In this document: in pieces, positions 39,729 through 54,232 of the stretch | Position numbering within the stretch: position 1 is the stretch's first letter | How the letters are laid out: the number at the start of each line of letters is the position of its first letter | DNA from: Lumbricus terrestris | Taxonomy: Eukaryota > Annelida > Clitellata > Crassiclitellata > Lumbricidae | Assembly: GCA_949752735.1 (NCBI GenBank) | Contig: OX457041.1 | Location: 28,743,900 to 28,807,899 of the forward strand | DNA length: 64,000 bases | Reading direction: 5' to 3' | The notes under the pieces: model-generated | Seen by the model: only the letters and a program-made list of their open reading frames with translations | What the model was told of the DNA's origin: nothing | Database searches by the model: none | Program-made: the position numbers and the translations under genes

Positions 39729-41558
39729 TGAGTGACGAAGAAAGATAGAGAGAAAGGTTGACAGCAGAAATCAAGGACTGAGAGAATTGACGAAAGAAAG
39801 AGTGGTGAAAACGACAGCAGAAACATACACAGACAGTGACGACATAAGAAAGAGAAAGAAACACAGCACAAGCCAGGGACTGAGAGAATTGACGAAAGAA
39901 AGAGTGGTTAAATCGACAGCAGAAATATCAGACAGACAGTGACGACATAAGAAAGAGAAAGAAATACAGAAGAAATCAAGGACTGAAAGAATTGACGAAA
40001 TAAAGAGTGGGAAAACAACAGCAGAAACATCAGACAGACAGTGATGACAACAGAAATAGAAAGAATAAACAAAAACAGACAGTGACGACAAAGAAAAGGA
40101 AAGAAATACATCAGAAATCAAGGACTGAGAGAATTGACGAAAGAAAGAATGGAAATCGACAGCAGAAGCAACATATACAGACAGTGACGACAAAGAAAAG
40201 GAAAGAAACACATCAGAAAACAAGGACTGAGAGAATTGACGAAAGAAAGAATGGAAATCGACAGCAGAAACAACAAATACAGACAGTGACGACAAAGAAA
40301 AGGAAAGAAATACATCAGAAATCAACGACTGAGAGAATTGACGAAACAAAGAATGGAAATGACAGCAAAAACAACAAATACAGACAGTGACGACAAAGAA
40401 AAGGAAAGAAACACATCAGAAATCAAGGACTGAGAGAATTGACGAAACAAAGAATGGAAATCGACAGCAGAAACAACAAATACAGACAGTGACGACAAAG
40501 AAAAGGAAAGAAATACATCAGAAATCAACGACTGAGAGAATTGACGAAACAAAGAATGGAAATCGACAGCAGAAACAACAAATACAGACAGTGACGACAA
40601 AGAAAAGGAAAGAAATACATCAGAAATCAAGGACTGAGAGAATTGACGAAACAAAGAATGGAAATCGACAGCAGAAACAACAAATACAGACAGCGAACAC
40701 AAAGAAAAGGAAAGAAAAACATCAGAAATCAAGGACTTAGAGAATTGACGAAAGAAAGAATGGAAATCGACATCAGGAAACAACAAATGCAAACAGTGAT
40801 GACAAAGAAAAGAAAAGAAATACATCAGAAATCAAGGACTGAGAGAATTGACGAAAGAAAGAATGGAAATCGACAGCAGATGCAACATATACAGACAGTG
40901 ACGACAAAGAAAAGGAAAGAAATACATCAGAAATCAAGGACTGAGAGAATTGACGAAAGAAAGAATGGAAATTGACAGCAGAAACAACAAATACAGACAG
41001 TGACGACAAAGAAAAGAAAAGAAATACATCAGAAATCAAGGACTGAGAGAATTGACGAAAGAAAGAATGGAAATCAACAGCAGAAACAACAAATACAGAC
41101 AGTGACGACAAAGAAAAGGAAAGAAACACATCAGAAATCAAGGACTGAGAGAATTGACGAAACAAAGAATGGAAATCGACAGCAGAAACAACAAATACAG
41201 ACAGTGACGACAAAGAAAAGGAAAGAAATACATCAGAAATCAAGGACTGAGAGAATTGACGAAAGAAAGAATGGAAATCGACAGCAGAAACAACAAATAC
41301 AGACAGTGACGACAAAGAAAAGAAAAGAAATACATCAGAAATCAAGGACTGAGAGAATTGACGAAACAAAGAATGGAAATCGACAGCAGAAACAACAAAT
41401 ACAGACAGCGAACACAAAGAAAAGGAAAGAAATACATCAGAAATCAAGGACTGAGAGAATTGACGAAAGAAAGAATGGAAATCGACAGCAGAAACAACAA
41501 ATACAGACACTGACGACAAAGAAAAGGAAAGAAATACATCAGAAATCAAGGACTGAGA

Positions 41559-41662
41559 GAATTGACGAAAGAAAGTGTGGGAAAACAACAGCAGACATTA
41601 CAGACAGACACTGTCCGTCTGTGTTTCTGCTGACGTTGTCCCCACTCTAACTTTCGTCAATT
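41559..41662. repeat. Fold-back element 29
   Basis: Class C, followed by diverged units. Confidence 0.85.
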
Positions 41663-42473
41663 CTGAGTGACGAAGAAAGATAGAGAGAAAGGTTGACAGC
41701 AGAAATCAAGGACTGAGAGAATTGACGAAAGAAAGAGTGGTGAAAACGACAGCAGAAACATACACAGACAGTGACGACATAAGAAAGAGAAAGAAACACA
41801 GCACAAGCCAGGGACTGAGAGAATTGACGAAAGAAAGAGTGCTTAAATCGACAGCAGAAATATCAGACAGACAGTGACGACATAAGAAAGAGAAAGAAAT
41901 ACAGAAGAAATCAAGGACTGAAAGAATTGACGAAATAAAGAGTGGGAAAACAACAGCAGAAACATCAGACAGACAGTGACGACAACAGAAATAGAAAGAA
42001 TAAACAAAAACAGACAGTGACGACAAAGAAAAGGAAAGAAATACATCAGAAATCAAGGACTGAGAGAATTGACGAAACAAAGAATGGAAATCGACAGCAG
42101 AAGCAACATATACAGACAGTGACGACAAAGAAAAGGAAAGAAATACATCAGAAATCAAGGACTGAGAGAATTGACGAAAGAAAGAATGGAAATCGACAGC
42201 AGAAACAACAAATACAGACAGTGACGACAAAGAAAAGGAAAGAAATACATCAGAAATCAAGGACTGAGAGAATTGACGAAACAAAGAATGGAAATCGACA
42301 GCAGAAACAACAAATACAGACACTGACGACAAAGAAAAGGAAAGAAATACATCAGAAATCAAGGACTGAGAGAATTGACGAAAGAAAGAATGGAAATCGA
42401 CAGCAGAAACAACAAATACAGACAGTGACGACAAAGAAAAGAAAAGAAATACATCAGAAATCAAGGACTGAGA

Positions 42474-42578
42474 GAATTGACGAAAGAAAGTGTGGGAAAA
42501 CAACAGCAGACATTACAGACAGACACTGTCCGTCTGTGTTTCTGCTGACGTTGTCCCCACTCTAACTTTCGTCAATTC
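42474..42578. repeat. Fold-back element 30
   Basis: Class C; partner of element 28. Confidence 0.85.
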
Positions 42579-44403
42579 TGAGTGACGAAGAAAGATAGAG
42601 AGAAAGGTTGACAGCAGAAATCAAGGACTGAGAGAATTGACGAAAGAAAGAGTGGTGAAAACGACAGCAGAAACATACACAGACAGTGACGACATAAGAA
42701 AGAGAAAGAAACACAGCACAAGCCAGGGACTGAGAGAATTGACGAAAGAAAGAGTGGTTAAATCGACAGCAGAAATATCAGACAGACAGTGACGACATAA
42801 GAAAGAGAAAGAAATACAGAAGAAATCAAGGACTGAAAGAATTGACGAAATAAAGAGTGGGAAAACAACAGCAGAAACATCAGACAGACAGTGACGACAA
42901 CAGAAATAGAAAGAATAAACAAAAACAGACAGTGACGACAAAGAAAAGGAAAGAAATACATCAGAAATCAAGGACTGAGAGAATTGACGAAAGAAAGAAT
43001 GGAAATCGACAGCAGAAGCAACATATACAGACAGTGACGACAAAGAAAAGGAAAGAAACACATCAGAAATCAAGGACTGAGAGAATTGACGAAAGAAAGA
43101 ATGGAAATCGACAGCAGAAACAACAAATACAGACAGTGACGACAAAGAAAAGGAAAGAAATACATCAGAAATCAACGACTGAGAGAATTGACGAAACAAA
43201 GAATGGAAATGACAGCAAAAACAACAAATACAGACAGTGACGACAAAGAAAAGGAAAGAAACACATCAGAAATCAAGGACTGAGAGAATTGACGAAACAA
43301 AGAATGGAAATCGACAGCAGAAACAACAAATACAGACAGTGACGACAAAGAAAAGGAAAGAAATACATCAGAAATCAACGACTGAGAGAATTGACGAAAC
43401 AAAGAATGGAAATCGACAGCAGAAACAACAAATACAGACAGTGACGACAAAGAAAAGGAAAGAAATACATCAGAAATCAAGGACTGAGAGAATTGACGAA
43501 ACAAAGAATGGAAATCGACAGCAGAAACAACAAATACAGACAGCGAACACAAAGAAAAGGAAAGAAAAACATCAGAAATCAAGGACTGAGAGAATTGATG
43601 AAAGAAAGAATGGAAATCGACATCAGGAAACAACAAATGCAAACAGTGATGACAAAGAAAAGAAAAGAAATACATCAGAAATCAAGGACTGAGAGAATTG
43701 ACGAAAGAAAGAATGGAAATCGACAGCAGAAGCAACATATACAGACAGTGACGACAAAGAAAAGGAAAGAAATACATCAGAAATCAAGGACTGAGAGAAT
43801 TGACGAAAGAAAGAATGGAAATTGACAGCAGAAACAACAAATACAGACAGTGACGACAAAGAAAAGAAAAGAAATACATCAGAAATCAAGGACTGAGAGA
43901 ATTGACGAAAGAAAGAATGGAAATCAACAGCAGAAACAACAAATACAGACAGTGACGACAAAGAAAAGGAAAGAAACACATCAGAAATCAAGGACTGAGA
44001 GAATTGACGAAACAAAGAATGGAAATCGACAGCAGAAACAACAAATACAGACAGTGACGACAAAGAAAAGGAAAGAAATACATCAGAAATCAAGGACTGA
44101 GAGAATTGACGAAAGAAAGAATGGAAATCGACAGCAGAAACAACAAATACAGACAGTGACGACAAAGAAAAGGAAAGAAATACATCAGAAATCAAGCACT
44201 GAGAGAATTGACGAAACAAAGAATGGAAATCGACAGCAGAAACAACAAATACAGACACTGACGACAAAGAAAAGGAAAGAAATACATCAGAAATCAAGGA
44301 CTGAGAGAATTGACGAAAGAAAGAATGGAAATCGACAGCAGAAACAACAAATACAGACAGTGACGACAAAGAAAAGAAAAACATCAGAAATCAAGGACTG
44401 AGA

Positions 44404-44508
44404 GAATTGACGAAAGAAAGTGTGGGAAAACAACAGCAGACATTACAGACAGACACTGTCCGTCTGTGTTTCTGCTGACGTTGTCCCCACTCTAACTTTC
44501 GTCAATTC
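44404..44508. repeat. Fold-back element 31
   Basis: Class C; preceded by a shortened unit (AAAGAAAAACATCAG). Partner of element 32 at an offset of 3587. Confidence 0.85.
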
Positions 44509-47500
44509 TGAGTGACGAAGAAAGATAGAGAGAAAGGTTGACAGCAGAAATCAAGGACTGAGAGAATTGACGAAAGAAAGAGTGGTGAAACCGACAGCAG
44601 AAACATACACAGACAGTGACGACATAAGAAAGAGAAAGAAACACAGCACAAGCCAGGGACTGAGAGAATTGACGAAAGAAAGAGTGCTTAAATCGACAGC
44701 AGAAATATCAGACAGACAGTGACGACATAAGAAAGAGAAAGAAATATAGAAGAAATCAAGGACTGAAAGAATTGACGAAAGAAAGAGTGGGAAAACAACA
44801 GCAGAAACATCAGACAGACAGTGACGACAACAGAAATAGAAAGTATAAACAAATACAGACAGTGATGACAAAGAAAAGGAAAGAAATACATCAGAAATCA
44901 ACGACTGAGAGAATTGACGAAAGAAAGAATGGAAATCGACAGCAGAAACAACAAATACAGACAGTGACGACAAAGAAAAGGAAAGAAATACATCAGAAAT
45001 CAACGAATGAGAGAATTGACGAAAGAAAGAATGGAAATCGACATCAGGAAACAACAAATACAGACAGTGACGACAAAGAAAAGGAAAGAAACACATCAGA
45101 AATCAAGGACTGAGAGAATTGACGAAAGAAAGAATGGAAATCGACATCAGGAAAAAACAAATGCAGACAGTGTGGACAAAGAAAAGAAAAGAAATACATC
45201 AGAAATCAAGAACTGAGAGAATTGACGAAAGAAAGAATGGAAATTGACAGCAGAAACAACAAATACAGACAGTGACGACAAAGAAAAGGAAAGAAATACA
45301 TCAGAAATCAAGGACTGAGATAATTGACGAAACAAAGAATGGAAATCGACAGCAAAAACAACAAATACAGACAGTGACGACAAAGAAAAGGAAAGAAACA
45401 CATCAGAAATCAAGAACTGAGGGAATTGACGAAAGAAAGAATGGAAATCGACAGCAGAAACAACAAATACAGACAGTGACGACAAAGAAAAGGAAAGAAA
45501 TACATCAGAAATCAAGGACTGAGAGAATTGACGAAACAAAGAATGGAAATCGACAGCAGAAACAACAAATACAGACAGTGACGACAAAGAAAAGGAAAGA
45601 AATACATCAGAAATCAAGGACTGAGAGAATTGACGAAAGAAAGAATGGAAATCGACAGCAGAAACAACAAATACAGACAGTGACGACAAAGAAAAGGAAA
45701 GAAACACATCAGAAATCAAAAACTGAGAGAATTGACGAAACAAAGAATGGAAATCGACAGCAGGAAACAACAAATACAGACAGCGAACACAAAGAAAAGG
45801 AAAGAAAAACATCAGAAATCAAGGACTGAGAGAATTGACGAAAGAAAGAATGGAAATCGACATCAGGAAAAAACAAATGCAGACAGTGAGGACAAAGAAA
45901 AGAAAAGAAATACATCAGAAATCAAGAACTGAGAGAATTGACGAAAGAAAGAATGGAAATCGACAGCAAATAACAAACAACAAACAGCAAACAACAAATA
46001 CAGACAGTGACGACAAAGAAAAGGAAAGAAACACATCAGAAATCAAGAACTGAGGGAATTGACGAAATAAAGAATGGAAATGGACAGCAGAAACAACAAA
46101 TACAGACAGTGACGACAAAGAAAAGGAAAGAAATACATCAGAAATCAAGGACTGAGAGAATTGACGAAACAAAGAATGGAAATCGACAGCAGAAACAACA
46201 AATACAGACAGTGACGACAAAGAAAAGGAAAGAAATACATCAGAAATCAACGAATGAGAGAATTGACGAAACAAAGAATGGAAATCGACAGCAGAAACAA
46301 CAAATACAGACAGTGACGACAAAGAAAAGGAAAGAAATACATCAGAAATCAAGGACTGAGAGAATTGACGAAAGAAAGAATGGAAATCGACAGCAGAAAC
46401 AACAAATACAGACAGTGACGACAAAGAAAAGGAAAGAAACACATCAGAAATCAAGGACTGAGAGAATTGACGAAACAAAGAATGGAAATCGACAGCAGGA
46501 AACAACAAATACAGACAGCGAACGCAAAAAAAAGGAAAGAAAAACATCAGAAATCAAGGACTGAGAGAATTGACGAAAGAAAGAATGGAAATCGACATCA
46601 GGAAAAAACAAATGCAGACAGTGAGGACAAAGAAAAGAAAAGAAATACATCAGAAATCAAGAACTGAGAGAATTGACGAAAGAAAGAATGGAAATTGACA
46701 GCAGAAGCAACAAATACAGACAGTGACGACAAAGCAAAGGAAACAAATACATCAAAAATCAAGGACTGAGAGAATTGACGAAACAAAGAATGGAAATGAC
46801 AGCAAAAACAACAAATACAGACAGTGACGACAAAGAAAAGGAAAGAAACACATCAGAAATCAAGGACTGAGAGAATTGACGAAACAAAGAATGGAAATCG
46901 ACAGCAGAAACAACAAATACAGACAGTGACGACAAAGAAAAGGAAAGAAATACATCAGAAATCAACGACTGAGAGAATTGACGAAACAAAGAATGGAAAT
47001 CGACAGCAGAAACAACAAATACAGACAGTGACGACAAAGAAAAGGAAAGAAATACATCAGAAATCAAGGACTGAGAGAATTGACGAAACAAAGAATGGAA
47101 ATCGACAGCAGAAACAACAAATTCAGACAGCGAACACAAAGAAAAGGAAAGAAAAACATCAGAAATCAAGGACTGAGAGAATTGACGAAAGAAAGAATGG
47201 AAATCGACATCAGGAAACAACAAATGCAAACAGTGATGACAAAGAAAAGAAAAGAAATACATCAGAAATCAAGGACTGAGAGAATTGACGAAAGAAAGAA
47301 TGGAAATCGACAGCAGAAGCAACATATACAGACAGTGACGACAAAGAAAAGGAAAGAAATACATCAGAAATCAAGGACTGAGAGAATTGACGAAAGAAAG
47401 AATGGAAATTGACAGCAGAAACAACAAATACAGACAGTGACGACAAAGAAAAGAAAAGAAATACATCAGAAATCAAGGACTGAGAGAATTGACGAAAGAG

Positions 47501-47990
47501 AGAATGGAAATCAACAGCAGAAACAACAAATACAGACAGTGACGACAAAGAAAAGGAAAGAAACACATCAGAAATCAAGGACTGAGAGAATTGACGAAAC
47601 AAAGAATGGAAATCGACAGCAGAAACAACAAATACAGACAGTGACGACAAAGAAAAGGAAAGAAATACATCAGAAATCAAGGACTGAGAGAATTGATGAA
47701 AGAAAGAATGGAAATCGACAGCAGAAACAACAAATACAGACAGTGACGACAAAGAAAAGGAAAGAAATACATCAGAAATCAAGGACTGAGAGAATTGACG
47801 AAACAAAGAATGGAAATCGACAGCAGAAACAACAAATACAGACACTGACGACAAAGAAAAGGAAAGAAATACATCAGAAATCAAGGACTGAGAGAATTGA
47901 CGAAAGAAAGAATGGAAATCGACAGCAGAAACAACAAATACAGACAGTGACGACAAAGAAAAGAAAAACATCAGAAATCAAGGACTGAGA

Positions 47991-48094
47991 GAATTGACGA
48001 AAGAAAGTGTGGGAAAACAACAGCAGACATTACAGACAGACACTGTCCGTCTGTGTTTCTGCTGACGTTGTCCCCACTCTAACTTTCGTCAATT
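47991..48094. repeat. Fold-back element 32
   Basis: Class C with the same shortened preceding unit as element 31. Confidence 0.85.
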
Positions 48095-51000
48095 CTGAGT
48101 GACGAAGAAAGATAGAGAGAAAGGTTGACAGCAGAAATCAAGGACTGAGAGAATTGACGAAAGAAAGAGTGGTGAAACCGACAGCAGAAACATACACAGA
48201 CAGTGACGACATAAGAAAGAGAAAGAAACACAGCACAAGCCAGGGACTGAGAGAATTGACGAAAGAAAGAGTGCTTAAATCGACAGCAGAAATATCAGAC
48301 AGACAGTGACGACATAAGAAAGAGAAAGAAATATAGAAGAAATCAAGGACTGAAAGAATTGACGAAATAAAGAGTGGGAAAACAACAGCAGAAACATCAG
48401 ACAGACAGTGACGACAACAGAAATAGAAAGTATAAACAAATACAGACAGTGATGACAAAGAAAAGGAAAGAAATACATATGAAATCAACGACTGAGAGAA
48501 TTGACGAAAGAAAGAATGGAAATCGACAGCAGAAACAACAAATACAGACAGTGACGACAAAGAAAAGGAAAGAAATACATCAGAAATCAACGAATGAGAG
48601 AATTGACGAAAGAAAGAATGGAAATCGACATCAGGAAACAACAAATACAGACAGTGACGACAAAGAAAAGGAAAGAAACACATCAGAAATCAAGGACTGA
48701 GAGAATTGACGAAAGAAAGAATGGAAATCGACATCAGGAAAAAACAAATGCAGACAGTGTGGACAAAGAAAAGAAAAGAAATACATCAGAAATCAAGAAC
48801 TGAGAGAATTGACGAAAGAAAGAATGGAAATTGACAGCAGAAACAACAAATACAGACAGTGACGACAAAGAAAAGGAAAGAAATACATCAGAAATCAAGG
48901 ACTGAGATAATTGACGAAACAAAGAATGGAAATCGACAGCAAAAACAACAAATACAGACAGTGACGACAAAGAAAAGGAAAGAAACACATCAGAAATCAA
49001 GAACTGAGGGAATTGACGAAAGAAAGAATGGAAATCGACAGCAGAAACAACAAATACAGACAGTGACGACAAAGAAAAGGAAAGAAATACATCAGAAATC
49101 AAGGACTGAGAGAATTGACGAAACAAAGAATGGAAATCGACAGCAGAAACAACAAATACAGACAGTGACGACAAAGAAAAGGAAAGAAATACATCAGAAA
49201 TCAAGGACTGAGAGAATTGACGAAAGAAAGAATGGAAATCGACAGCAGAAACAACAAATACAGACAGTGACGACAAAGAAAAGGAAAGAAACACATCAGA
49301 AATCAAAAACTGAGAGAATTGACGAAACAAAGAATGGAAATCGACAGCAGGAAACAACAAATACAGACAGCGAACACAAAGAAAAGGAAAGAAAAACATC
49401 AGAAATCAAGGACTGAGAGAATTGACGAAAGAAAGAATGGAAATCGACATCAGGAAAAAACAAATGCAGACAGTGAGGACAAAGAAAAGAAAAGAAATAC
49501 ATCAGAAATCAAGAACTGAGAGAATTGACAAAAGAAAGAATGGAAATCGACAGCAAATAACAAACAACAAACAGCAAACAACAAATACAGACAGTGACGA
49601 CAAAGAAAAGGAAAGAAACACATCAGAAATCAAGAACTGAGGGAATTGACGAAAGAAAGAATGGAAATGGACAGCAGAAACAACAAATACAGACAGTGAC
49701 GACAAAGAAAAGGAAAGAAATACATCAGAAATCAAGGACTGAGAGAATTGACGAAACAAAGAATGGAAATCGACAGCAGAAACAACAAATACAGACAGTG
49801 ACGACAAAGAAAAGGAAAGAAATACATCAGAAATCAACGAATGAGAGAATTGACGAAACAAAGAATGGAAATCGACAGCAGAAACAACAAATACAGACAG
49901 TGACGACAAAGAAAAGGAAAGAAATACATCAGAAATCAAGGACTGAGAGAATTGACGAAAGAAAGAATGGAAATCGACAGCAGAAACAACAAATACAGAC
50001 AGTGACGACAAAGAAAAGGAAAGAAACACATCAGAAATCAAGGACTGAGAGAATTGACGAAACAAAGAATGGAAATCGACAGCAGGAAACAACAAATACA
50101 GACAGCGAACGCAAAAAAAAGGAAAGAAAAACATCAGAAATCAAGGACTGAGAGAATTGACGAAAGAAAGAATGGAAATCGACATCAGGAAAAAACAAAT
50201 GCAGACAGTGAGGACAAAGAAAAGAAAAGAAATACATCAGAAATCAAGAACTGAGAGAATTGACGAAAGAAAGAATGGAAATTGACAGCAGAAGCAACAA
50301 ATACAGACAGTGACGACAAAGAAAAGGAAAGAAATACATCAGAAATCAAGGACTGAGAGAATTGACGAAAGAAAGAATGGAAATCGACATCAGGAAAAAA
50401 CAAATGCAGACAGTGAGGACAAAGAAAAGAAAAGAAATACATCAGAAATCAAGAACTGAAAGAATTGACGAAAGAAAGAATGGAAATTGACAGCAGAAGC
50501 AACAAATACAGACAGTGACGACAAAGAAAAGGAAAGAAATACATCAGAAATCAAGGACTGAGAGAATTGACGAAACAAAGAATGGAAATCGACAGCAAAA
50601 ACAACAAATACAGACAGTGACGACAAAGAAAAGGAAAGAAACACATCAGAAATCAAGAACTGAGGGAATTGACGAAAGAAAGAATGGAAATCGACAGCAG
50701 AAACAACAAATACAGACAGTGACGACAAAGAAAAGGAAAGAAATACATCAGAAATCAAGGACTGAGAGAATTGACGAAACAAAGAATGGAAATCGACAGC
50801 AGAAACAACAAATACAGACAGTGATGACAAAGAAAAGAAAAGAAATACATCAGAAAGCAACGAATGAGAGAATTGACGAAACAAAGAATGGAAATCGACA
50901 GCAGAAACAACAAATACAGACAGTGACGACAAAGAAAAGGAAAGAAATACATCAGAAATCAAGGCCTGAGAGAATTGACGAAAGAAAGAATGGAAATCGA

Positions 51001-52707
51001 CAGCAGAAACAACAAATACAGACAGTGACGACAAAGAAAAGGAAAGAAATACATCAGAAATCAAGGACTGAGAGAATTGACGAAACAAAGAATGGAAATC
51101 GACAGCAGGAAACAACAAAAACAGACAGCGAACACAAAGAAAAGGAAAGAAAAACATCAGAAATCAAGGACTGAGAGAATTGACGAAAGAAAGAATGGAA
51201 ATCGACATCAGGAAAAAACAAATGCAGACAGTGAGGACAAAGAAAAGAAAAGAAATACATCAGAAATCAAGAACTGAGAGAATTGACGAAAGAAAGAATG
51301 GAAATTGACAGCAGAAGCAACAAATACAGACAGTGACGACAAAGAAAAAAAAAGAAATACATCAGAAATCAAGGACTGAGAGAATTGACGAAAGAAAGAA
51401 TGGAAATCGACAGCAGAAACAATAAATACAGACAGTGACGACAAAGAAAAGGAAAGAAATACATCAGAAATCAACGACTGAGAGAATTGACGAAACAAAG
51501 AATGGAAATCAACAGCAGAAACAACAAATACAGACAGTGACGACAAAGAAAAGGAAAGAAATACATCAGATATCAAGGACTGAGAGAATTGACGAAACAA
51601 AGAATGGAAATCGACAGCAAAAACAACAAATACAGACAGTGACGACAAAGAAAAGGAAAGAAACACATCAGAAATCAAGAACTGAAGGAATTGACGAAAC
51701 AAAGAATGGAAATCGACAGCAGAAACAACAAATACAGACAGTGACGACAAAGAAAAGGAAAGAAATACATCAGAAATCAAGGACTGAGAGAATTGACGAA
51801 ACAAAGAATGGAAATCGACAGCAGAAACAACAAATACAGATAGTGACGACAAAGAAAAGAAAAGAAATACATCAGAAATCAAGGACTGAGAGAATTGACG
51901 AAACAAAGAATGGAAATCGACAGCAGAAACAACAAATACAGACAGTGACGACAAAGAAAAGGAAAGAAATACATCAGAAATCAAGGACTGAGAGAATTGA
52001 CGAAAGAAAGAATGGAAATCGACAGCAGAAACAACAAATACAGACAGTGACGACAAAGAAAAGGAAAGAAATACATCAGAAATCAAGGACTGAGAGAATT
52101 GACGAAACAAAGAATGGAAATCGACAGCAGAAACAAAAAATACAGACAGTGACGACAAAGAAAAGGAAAGAAATACATCAGAAATCAAGGACTGAGAGAA
52201 TTGACGAAACAAAGAATGGAAATCGACAGCAGAAACAACAAATACAGACACTGACGACAAAGAAAAGGAAAGAAATACATCAGAAATCAAGGACTGAGAG
52301 AATTGACGAAAGAAAGAATGGAAATCGACAGCAGAAACAACAAATACAGACAGTGACGACAAAGAAAAGGAAAGAAATACATCAGAAATCAAGGACTGAG
52401 AGAATTGACGAAACAAAGAATGGAAATCGACAGCAGAAACAAAAAATACAGACAGTGACGACAAAGAAAAGGAAAGAAATACATCAGAAATCAAGGACTG
52501 AGAGAATTGACGAAACAAAGAATGGAAATCGACAGCAGAAACAACAAATACAGACACTGACGACAAAGAAAAGGAAAGAAATACATCAGAAATCAAGGAC
52601 TGAGAGAATTGACGAAAGAAAGAATGGAAATCGACAGCAGAAACAACAAATACAGACAGTGACGACAAAGAAAAGAAAAGAAATACATCAGAAATCAAGG
52701 ACTGAGA

Positions 52708-52812
52708 GAATTGACGAAAGAAAGTGTGGGAAAACAACAGCAGACATTACAGACAGACACTGTCCGTCTGTGTTTCTGCTGACGTTGTCCCCACTCTAAC
52801 TTTCGTCAATTC
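52708..52812. repeat. Fold-back element 33
   Basis: Last copy, class C; 4717 bp after element 32, the widest gap in the array. Confidence 0.85.
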
Positions 52813-54232
52813 TGAGTGACGAAGAAAGATAGAGAGAAAGGTTGACAGCAGAAATCAAGGACTGAGAGAATTGACGAAAGAAAGAGTGGTGAAAACGACA
52901 GCAGAAACATACACAGACAGTGACGACATAAGAAAGAGAAAGAAACACAGCACAAGCCAGGGACTGAGAGAATTGACGAAAGAAAGAGTGCTTAAATCGA
53001 CAGCAGAAATATCAGACAGACAGTGACGACATAAGAAAGAGAAAGAAATACTGAAGAAATCAAGGACTGAAAGAATTGACGAAATAAAGAGTGGGAAAAC
53101 AACAGCAGAAACATCAGACAGACAGTGACGACAAAGAAAAGGAAAGAAACACATCAGAAATCAAGGACCGAGGGAATTGACGAAACAAAGAATGGAAATC
53201 GACAGCAGAAACAACAAATACAGACAGTGACGACAAAGAAAAGGAAAGAAATACATCAGAAATCAAGGACTGAGAGAATTGACGAAAGAAAGAATGGAAA
53301 TCGACATCAGAAACAACAAATACAGACAGTGAGGACAAAGAAAAGGAAAGAAATACATCAGAAATCAAGGACTGAGAGAATTGACGAAACAAAGAATGGA
53401 AATCGACAGCAGAAACAACAAATACAGACACTGACGACAAAGAAAAGGAAAGAAATACATCAGAAATCAAGGACTGAGAGAATTGACGAAAGAAAGAATG
53501 GAAATCGACAGCAGAAACAACAAATACAGACAGTGACGACAAAGAAAAGAAAAGAAATACATCAGAAATCAAGGACTGAGAGAATTGACGAAAGAAAGAG
53601 TGGTTAAAACGACAGCAGAAATATCAGACAGACAGTGACGACATAAGAAAGAGAAAGAAATATAGAAGAAATCAAGGACTGAAAGAATTGAGGAAATAAA
53701 GAGTGGGAAAACAACAGCAGAAACATCAGACAGACAGTGACGACAACAGAAATAGAAAGAACAAACAAATACAGACAGTGACGACAAAGAAAAGGAAAGA
53801 AATACATCAGAAATCAAGGACTGAGAGAATTGACGAAAGAAAGAATGGAAATCGACATCAGAAACAACAAATACAGACAGTGACGACAAAGAAAAGGAAA
53901 GAAATACATCAGAAATCAAGGACTGAGAGAATTGACGAAACAAAGAATGGAAATCGACTGCAGAAACAACAAATACAGACAGTGACGACAAAGAAAAGGA
54001 AAGAAATACATCAGAAATCAAGGACTGAGAGAATTGACGAAACAAAGAATGGAAATCGACAGCAGAAACAACAAATACAGACAGTGACGACAAAGAAAAG
54101 GAAAGAAATACATCAGAAATCAGGGACTGAGAGAATTGACGAAACAAAGAATGGAAATCGACAGCAGAAACAACATATACAGACAGTGACGACAAAGAAA
54201 AGGAAAGAAATACATCAGAAATCAAGGACTGA

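Larger units (their letters stand above)
39370..44180 (+). repeat. Tandem duplication, offset 2850 bp
   Basis: About 39370-41330 matches about 42220-44180, with fold-backs 28 and 30 as partners. The copies part at a GCGAACAC unit near 41408 that the right copy lacks. Confidence 0.75.
43190..50317 (+). repeat. Tandem duplication, offset 3587 bp
   Basis: About 43190-46730 matches about 46777-50317. Shared rarities include an AACAAACAACAAACAGC micro-expansion at about 45970 and 49557, and the shortened unit before fold-backs 31 and 32. Confidence 0.8.
30595..53770 (+). repeat. Blocks of diverged monomers right of class C fold-backs
   Basis: About 350 bp right of each class C fold-back consists of atypical units with landmarks GAGTGGTGAAAACGACAG, CACAGCACAAGCCAGGG, GAAATATCAGACAGACAG and ACAACAGAAATAGAAAG. 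Blocks begin near 30595, 35357, 36374, 37997, 39729, 41663, 42579, 44509, 48095 and 52813, and a partial one without a fold-back lies at about 53585-53770. The GAGTGG(G) variant is also the closest match to the inverted right arm of the fold-backs. Confidence 0.8.

Noticed and set aside
1758..52812. Fold-backs as independent MITEs
   Set aside because: Both arms are homologous to the monomer itself, there are no target duplications, and copies move only with array duplications.
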